Below the pieces are notes generated by a model, which saw only the letters and a list, made by a program, of their open reading frames with translations, ran no database searches and was not told where the DNA came from. A stretch of 64,000 nucleotides of DNA from the NCBI RefSeq assembly GCF_036327775.1, contig NZ_CP109598.1:744001-808000 (forward strand), given 5' to 3'. Position numbers and translations under genes: made by a program. Shown here one piece after another: positions 59,508-64,000 of this stretch (the stretch's first letter is position 1; every line of letters starts with the position of its first letter). Origin of the DNA: Streptomyces sp. NBC_01498. Its GTDB lineage: Bacteria; Actinomycetota; Actinomycetes; Streptomycetales; Streptomycetaceae.

Positions 59508-60908
59508 TCATACCGCCTCCCGCAGCGGGTGCCGGTGGCCCCGGCCGAGTTCGGCGAGGGCCGCGTCCGCGGCGCCGAATCCGCTGCGGACCGCGCCTTC
59601 CATGGTCGCGGGCCAGCCGGTCGCGGTCCACGCCCCGGCGAGGAAGAGACCGGGCGCCCGGGTGCGCGCGGCGGGGCGCAGCCGGCCCACACCCGGGGTG
59701 GGGGCGAAGGTCGCCGTCCGCTCGCGGGTGACGAAGAAGTCCCGCACCTCGGCGCTCCGGGCGGCGGGGAGGAGACGTTTCAGCTCGGGCAGGTAGCGGG
59801 CGCGCAGGTCGGCGACGGGCAGGTCGATCTCGTCCGTGACGGCCGACTGCGACAGCGCCAGGTACTGGCCGTCGGTGAGACCCGAGGCGTCGGTGCGGTC
59901 GAAGACCCACTGGACCGGGGTGCCGAGCGCGGCGAAGAAGGGGCGGCGCAGCACCCTGCGGTCGTAGACGACGTGCACGTTGAGGATCGGCGACGTGCCG
60001 ATGTCCAGGAGCCGGTCCGGGTCGTCGAGCGCGCCGTCGGGCAGCAACGCGTGCGTCTCACGCTGCGGTACGGCGAGGATCACCGTGTCGGCGTCGACGG
60101 TCCCGCCCGGCAGGTGGACGCTCCAGCGGCCGTCCCCGGCGCGGGTCACGGCCGTGACGCGGGTGCGCAGTTCGGTCCGTACGCCGGCCGTGTCGAGGGC
60201 CTCGCGGGCGAGGGTGTCGTGGAGTTCGCCGAGCGGTACGCGTGCCCAGCCGATGTCGGCGGCGCCGCGCTCGGAGAGCAGTCCGGTCTTGAAAACCATC
60301 GCGGCCAGGCCCATCGACGCCTGTGCGGCAGGGACGTTGAGCGTCGCGACGCAGACGAGGTCCCACAGGGCCTCGACGGCGCGCGGCGACTGGCCGTGGC
60401 GGCCGAGCCAGGTGGCGAAGTCGATGCCGTCGAGCGCGGGGTCGGCGGGGTCAAGGGCCCGCAGCGCGAGCGCCGCGCGGGAGACGGAGACCTTCTCGGC
60501 GAGCGAGAGGTGCGGGTACGTGGCCAGCCCGGCGGCGAGGTGCAGCGGGACGGGCAGGGTGTCGCGGCGCAGCCGGCCGACCCGGGGCCGGCCCGCTCCC
60601 ACGTCCAGGACGGGGACGTCGAGCCGGTCTTGCACGGGGGCGAGGGCGGCGCCGCCGATCCGGTCGAGGAACCAGCGGTAGGCGGTGCAGCAGCGCAGAT
60701 ACACGTGCTGGCCGTTGTCGACGGTCAACTCACCGCGGGTGAAGGAGAACGCGAGTCCGCCGAGACGCGGGCGGCCCTCGACGAGCGTCACGCGCACGCC
60801 GTCGTCGGCGAGTTGGAGGGCTGCGGTGACCCCGGCGATGCCGCCGCCGACGACGACCGCGTGACGGGGGGCGCCGCCCCGGGACGTCGTACTGCCGGAT
60901 GTGGTCAT
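59508..60908 (-). CDS. hpnE: Hydroxysqualene dehydroxylase HpnE
   Basis: A 466-residue FAD amine oxidase/phytoene desaturase-like protein. The dinucleotide motif is VVVGGGIAGVTAALQLADDG, followed by LGGLAFSF and DNGQHVYLRCC, and the C-terminal FAD motif is GLFLAGAWTATGWPATMEGA. HpnE reduces hydroxysqualene to squalene after HpnC/HpnD. The ATG has GGGGGAGGG upstream and overlaps the stop of the preceding repeat ORF (ATGA). Confidence 0.93.
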   Translation of the reverse strand: MTTSGSTTSRGGAPRHAVVVGGGIAGVTAALQLADDGVRVTLVEGRPRLGGLAFSFTRGELTVDNGQHVYLRCCTAYRWFLDRIGGAALAPVQDRLDVPVLDVGAGRPRVGRLRRDTLPVPLHLAAGLATYPHLSLAEKVSVSRAALALRALDPADPALDGIDFATWLGRHGQSPRAVEALWDLVCVATLNVPAAQASMGLAAMVFKTGLLSERGAADIGWARVPLGELHDTLAREALDTAGVRTELRTRVTAVTRAGDGRWSVHLPGGTVDADTVILAVPQRETHALLPDGALDDPDRLLDIGTSPILNVHVVYDRRVLRRPFFAALGTPVQWVFDRTDASGLTDGQYLALSQSAVTDEIDLPVADLRARYLPELKRLLPAARSAEVRDFFVTRERTATFAPTPGVGRLRPAARTRAPGLFLAGAWTATGWPATMEGAVRSGFGAADAALAELGRGHRHPLREAV

Positions 60909-61366
60909 GGGCCCTCCCCCGCGGCTGTCGCCGTGAGGGACGCGTCAGATCGGCACAGGGTTGACCGGGGGTCACCCGCGCGGTCGGTGGCGTCGGGACA
61001 GCCGCTGCCGGTGCGGTTGCCCTCGGCGGGGCAGCCGCGCGCACCGACGGCGCCCATGGGCGGGAAGCCCGTAGCGATGGTGTACGCGCGGACGGCGCGG
61101 GTGCGGCTGCCACCGACCGGGAAGCCGCACGCGCGGACGGCGGCAGTGGGCGAGGAGCCGGTGGAGATGGCGTACGTGCCGACCGCGCCCGTCGGCGGGA
61201 AGCCGGTGGAGGTCGCGTGCGCGCGGACGGCGCCGGTGCGGCTGCCGCCTACCGGGCAACCGTACGTCCCGACGGCACCCGTGGGCAGGAAGCCGGTGGG
61301 GATGCCGTACGTGCGACCAGCGTCGGCGGTCGCACCGTACGCGCCGTTGGCGGGGAGAGGCTTCAC
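60905..61366 (-). CDS. Repeat-containing small protein inside the hopanoid operon, DUF6380-like end
   Basis: A 153-residue ORF placed exactly between hpnD and hpnE: its GTG overlaps the hpnD stop (GTGA) with AGGAG 6 nt upstream, and its stop overlaps the hpnE start (ATGA). Residues about 24-128 are seven 15-residue repeats of the type TGFPPTGAVGTYAIS / VGGSRTGAVRAHATS. The last part (DPRSTLCRSDASLTATAAGE) recalls the short DUF6380 proteins that I remember from this place in other Streptomyces clusters; those are much shorter. No signal peptide or known domain. Function unknown; it may only maintain coupling. Confidence 0.65.
   Translation of the reverse strand: MKPLPANGAYGATADAGRTYGIPTGFLPTGAVGTYGCPVGGSRTGAVRAHATSTGFPPTGAVGTYAISTGSSPTAAVRACGFPVGGSRTRAVRAYTIATGFPPMGAVGARGCPAEGNRTGSGCPDATDRAGDPRSTLCRSDASLTATAAGEGP
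60983..61297. repeat. 45-bp tandem repeat, about seven copies
   Basis: Within the small ORF between hpnD and hpnE. Units are diverged but in register at protein level (15 residues, with T-G-A-V or R-T-x-A-V in the middle). The recurring DNA core on the + strand is GGGAAGCCGGTGGAG or close variants. Confidence 0.75.
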
Positions 61367-62313
61367 GGGCGTCTCCTGACGGCCTGCCGGGAGATGTTCC
61401 GGGCGTCGAGACCGGAGAGGCCGCGTACCGCGACGTATGCCTTCTCCCGTCCCGGCAGGGAGACCCGGCCGCGCAGGACGGCCTCGGGGTCGCGTTCGAT
61501 GCGGTCGAGCAGCCGACGGTAGATGCCCGCCATCGCGGCGACGCAGGCGCCGCTGCGCCGGTCGAGGAGGGGCAGCAGCCGGAAGCCCTCGGCGAAGAGC
61601 GCGCGGGCGCGCCGGACCTCGAAGTGCACGAGGCCGGTGAAGTCGGAGCCGGCGGGCGGGGCGGCGCCGTCGAAACCGGCCGAGCAGCCGAACTTGGCGA
61701 GGTCGTCGGCGGGCAGGTAGGTGCGGGCGTTGCCCGCGTCCTCGCGGACGTCGCGCAGGATGTTGGTGAGCTGGAGCGCGAGGCCGAGGGTGTCGGCGTA
61801 TTCGGAGGCGCGTTCTGCGCCGGGCGCGCCGGGAACGGTTCCGAAGACCCCGAGCGAGAGTCGGCCGATGGCCCCGGCGACGCACCGGCAGTAGAGCTTG
61901 AGGTCGGCCCACGTCTCGTACGTCTCGCCCTTGACGTCCATCAGGACGCCGTCGATGAGTTCGTCCAGCCCGCCGAGCGGGAGACGGAAGCGGCGCGATG
62001 CGTCGGTGAGCGCGACGGCGACGGGGTCGGTGTCGTCCTCCTGGACGGTGCCGTTGCGGATCCGCCCGAGCAGGGCGCGGGTCTCTTCGAGCCGCTCCTG
62101 CTTGGCGTCGGGCTCCAGCGTGCCGTCGCCGATGTCGTCCACCCGGCGGGAGAACGCGTACAGCGCGGACATGGTCTGCCGTTTGCCGGCGGGCAGCAGC
62201 CGGATGCCGTAGGCGAAGTTGCGGGCCTGCTGCCCGGTGACGGCCTCGCAGTAGCTGTACGCGGCCTGTACCGGCGGCGACACGGGGGTCTGTCCCTCCA
62301 CGATCCGGCTCAC
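61363..62313 (-). CDS. hpnD: Presqualene diphosphate synthase HpnD
   Basis: A 316-residue squalene/phytoene synthase-family enzyme. The two Asp-rich motifs are SRRVDDIGDG and LTNILRDVREDA, with ARTYLPADDLAKFG after the second as expected for HpnD. It condenses two farnesyl diphosphates to presqualene diphosphate. The GTG overlaps the hpnC stop (GTGA). The order hpnC-hpnD is standard. Confidence 0.94.
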   Translation of the reverse strand: MSRIVEGQTPVSPPVQAAYSYCEAVTGQQARNFAYGIRLLPAGKRQTMSALYAFSRRVDDIGDGTLEPDAKQERLEETRALLGRIRNGTVQEDDTDPVAVALTDASRRFRLPLGGLDELIDGVLMDVKGETYETWADLKLYCRCVAGAIGRLSLGVFGTVPGAPGAERASEYADTLGLALQLTNILRDVREDAGNARTYLPADDLAKFGCSAGFDGAAPPAGSDFTGLVHFEVRRARALFAEGFRLLPLLDRRSGACVAAMAGIYRRLLDRIERDPEAVLRGRVSLPGREKAYVAVRGLSGLDARNISRQAVRRRP

Positions 62314-63230
62314 CCCTTTCTGTGCGTCGTCCGCAGGACCGCTCCCACTTCACGCAGCAGGCGTGGTGTGGTGGCTTTGGGCGGTCCGGGCAGTACATCG
62401 TGTCCCACGGCGGTGACCGAGGAGAGGGCGGCACGCCCCCCGCCGACGAATCCGGCGAGCAGCAGCCGGAGCCTGCCACGCACGCTGTGGACCAACGGCA
62501 GCCCCTCGTCGAGGAGTTCGCGGGCGCGCTCGGCCTCGAAGGCGATCAGGCTGCGTACGGAGGCGTTCGCCGTGGGCGCCGCGAGGTCATCCTCGCCGAC
62601 CTGGAACCGCTTCATGTCGTCGGCGGGCAGGTAGATCCGGTCGTTCGCCAGGTCCTCGGCGACGTCCTGGAGGTGCTCGACGATCTGGAGGCCGGTGCAG
62701 ACGGCGTCGGAGCGGCGGACGCGTTCGGGGCTGGTCGTTCCGGTGATCGCGAGGACGAGCCGGCCGACGGGGTTGGCGGAGAGCGCGCAGTACGCGACGA
62801 GGTCGTCGTAGGTGCCGTAGCGCCGTACGGACTGGTCCTGGCGGTTGGCCTCGATCAGGCCGAGGAACGGCTCCGGGGTGAGCGTGTGGCGCCGTACGGT
62901 CGGGACGAGGCCGCGCAGCAGCGGGTGCCGGGGGTCCGGTCCGGCCGGGTCGAACACCCGGCGCAGGTCGGTCTCGAAGGCGTCGAGCATCGCGAGCCGG
63001 TCGTCGGTGCGCGCGGGGTCGAGGCCGAGGTGGCGGGCGTCGGCGCCGCCGGGGGCGAGGTCGCCGTCGCCGATGTCGTCGACGAGGCGGGCGTAGCCGT
63101 AGACGGCCATCAGGTCCTCGCGCCAGGCGCGCGGCAGGAAGAAGGGGGCGACGGGAAAGTTCTCTCCGGACGCCTTGTCGAGGGTGGCTCGCGAGGCGGT
63201 CCCGGCCTGCGTCCGGGGGGCGGCCGTCAC
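62310..63230 (-). CDS. hpnC: Hydroxysqualene synthase HpnC
   Basis: A 306-residue squalene synthase-family protein. ENFPVAPFFLPRAWREDL at the N-terminus is characteristic of HpnC; Asp-rich motifs are ARLVDDIGDG and VEHLQDVAEDLANDR, then IYLPADDMKRF. It converts presqualene diphosphate to hydroxysqualene. GTG 63230 is chosen because the family normally starts about 20 residues before the ENFP block; its ribosome site is weak. First gene of the hopanoid operon. Confidence 0.93.
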   Translation of the reverse strand: MTAAPRTQAGTASRATLDKASGENFPVAPFFLPRAWREDLMAVYGYARLVDDIGDGDLAPGGADARHLGLDPARTDDRLAMLDAFETDLRRVFDPAGPDPRHPLLRGLVPTVRRHTLTPEPFLGLIEANRQDQSVRRYGTYDDLVAYCALSANPVGRLVLAITGTTSPERVRRSDAVCTGLQIVEHLQDVAEDLANDRIYLPADDMKRFQVGEDDLAAPTANASVRSLIAFEAERARELLDEGLPLVHSVRGRLRLLLAGFVGGGRAALSSVTAVGHDVLPGPPKATTPRLLREVGAVLRTTHRKG

Positions 63231-63632
63231 CGCGGCCCGCCCGCTGCGGGGACGGCGCGACCCTCGCGGAGCTGGAGATCAACCGTCATTGCCGTCACGT
63301 CTCCCGTTCTACACTGCCGACTCAAACATCCCATTTCGGACACGCCGCGCGGCGTGGCGACTGGGATTCCGCCGATGGGGCGGGCCCGCGGCCTGTCGGC
63401 CGGGGTGTGCGGACGTATCGCCGCTCTTGCCGTGAATCAGCAACCGCTACAGCTTACGTTGTACGGTCGGCCCGGCCGCGCCGGGGCACCTCGGACGCCA
63501 CGACAACGCGGGACACCGCGCCAACTCTCCCATATGGCAAGCGACTTGACGAAGATTTGACGAACGGGCGAGTGCGGGAGGCCCACGAGGGCGGGTCGGG
63601 GAGCCCAGCCGGAGGTGCCGCGCGGGGCCCGT
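63231..63632. promoter_or_regulatory. 400-bp upstream region of the hopanoid operon
   Basis: No gene is seen. It should hold the hpnC promoter. A candidate regulator site is TACAGCTTACGTTGTA (63448-63463), with inverted TACA/TGTA ends, and a direct repeat TTGACGAA occurs at about 63537 and 63548. The TetR gene just beyond is transcribed in the same direction and could act here. Confidence 0.35.
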
Positions 63633-64000
63633 TCACGCGCCGTCGGGGCCTCGCCGGGGCACCACGAGCCCGGCGACGACGGTGTCGATCGCACGTTCGA
63701 TCATGGCGTCCCGGTCGGCGGCCGGAAGCCGCCCCATCGGGCCGTCGAGGATGAGCATCGCGAGGCCGTGGGCCACCGACCAGGCGGCGGCCTCGGCGCC
63801 GGGACGGTTGGGCGCGGGCATCCGGCCGGTGGCGGCCAGGTCGTCGAGCGCCCGGGTGAGCAGGCCGTACGAGCGGTACTGCGGGTCCTCGACGGGCGGC
63901 CCCGCACCGGCCCACTCCACGCCGTCGTCGTCCGAGGGCGCGTGGTGGAAGGCGGTACGGAAGAGGCCGGGCTGCTCCAGGGCGAAGTCGATGTAGCCCC
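63633..64000 (-). CDS. TetR-family regulator with WHG-type C-terminal domain (5' part outside the window)
   Basis: Only the C-terminal 122 residues are inside the window. They read GYIDFALEQPGLFRTAFHH at the edge, then SYGLLTRALDDLAATGRM and AAWSVAHGLAMLILDGPMG, which are characteristic of the TetR C-terminal WHG (TetR_C_33) domain. The DNA-binding part lies beyond position 64000. It precedes the hopanoid operon on the same strand and could regulate it, though nothing in the sequence proves this. Confidence 0.8.
   Translation of the reverse strand, partial: GYIDFALEQPGLFRTAFHHAPSDDDGVEWAGAGPPVEDPQYRSYGLLTRALDDLAATGRMPAPNRPGAEAAAWSVAHGLAMLILDGPMGRLPAADRDAMIERAIDTVVAGLVVPRRGPDGA

Overview
The window is high-GC actinomycete DNA, most probably from a Streptomyces chromosome. 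The signs are very GC-rich codon third positions, many 4-nt ATGA/GTGA start-stop overlaps, a complete conservon (cvnA-D), a CebR-type box in front of a cellulase, a ydaO-type riboswitch in front of a cell-wall hydrolase, and a Streptomyces-type hopanoid cluster. All family names come from motifs and gene order read by eye; no database search was run.

Layout. 1-7.6 kb: a hydroxyproline catabolic operon (three-part D-hydroxyproline dehydrogenase, DapA-like deaminase, hydroxyproline epimerase) followed closely by a secreted M6-type metalloprotease. 7.6-10.4 kb: a double-MerR regulator divergent from an erythromycin-esterase-family protein, then a DUF2461-like protein. 10.4-11.3 kb: a gene-poor stretch with a possibly decayed small gene. 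11.3-14.6 kb: a GH6 cellulase behind a CebR box, then an amidase/TetR divergent pair. 14.8-19.0 kb: a class F-like sortase, its likely surface substrate and a two-component system. 19.2-22.6 kb: small secreted proteins, a three-repeat secreted protein, several hairpins and tRNA-Pro(GGG).

23-32.3 kb looks like one LacI-controlled regulon. A large secreted ThuA/sugar-dehydrogenase/PKD protein, a Tat-exported sugar isomerase-like protein and a THI5/SsuA-type ABC importer flank a LacI regulator, and the same 14-bp palindrome lies upstream of the secreted gene and in the importer/lacI divergent region. 32.4-36 kb is the conservon. 36.5-37.0 kb holds two abutting MITE-like elements; the second supplies the stop codon of a metallo-beta-lactamase-fold gene. 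38.7-41 kb has a Glu/Leu dehydrogenase-family protein and a PfkB kinase.

42.2-49.1 kb is the most intriguing part: a tightly overlapping six-gene operon of the poorly characterised STM4011-STM4015 families (two LRR-like STM4015 paralogues, an ATP-grasp-like STM4014 protein, an alkaline-phosphatase-superfamily STM4013 hydrolase, and the radical SAM proteins STM4012 and STM4011). Both LRR proteins end in an acidic segment followed by a matching R-Y-x-A-V-[A/S]-E tail, which suggests a modified protein or peptide substrate.

49.2-51.9 kb: a LysM/M23 peptidase under a c-di-AMP riboswitch, a tyrosine phosphatase and a small membrane protein. 52-63.2 kb: an XRE-cupin regulator and the hopanoid pathway on the minus strand (hpnC, hpnD, a repeat-containing small ORF, hpnE, polyprenyl synthase, shc, hpnG, hpnH, hpnO). 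It would build squalene from farnesyl-PP, cyclise it to hopene and extend it towards aminobacteriohopanetriol. A truncated TetR gene runs off the right edge.
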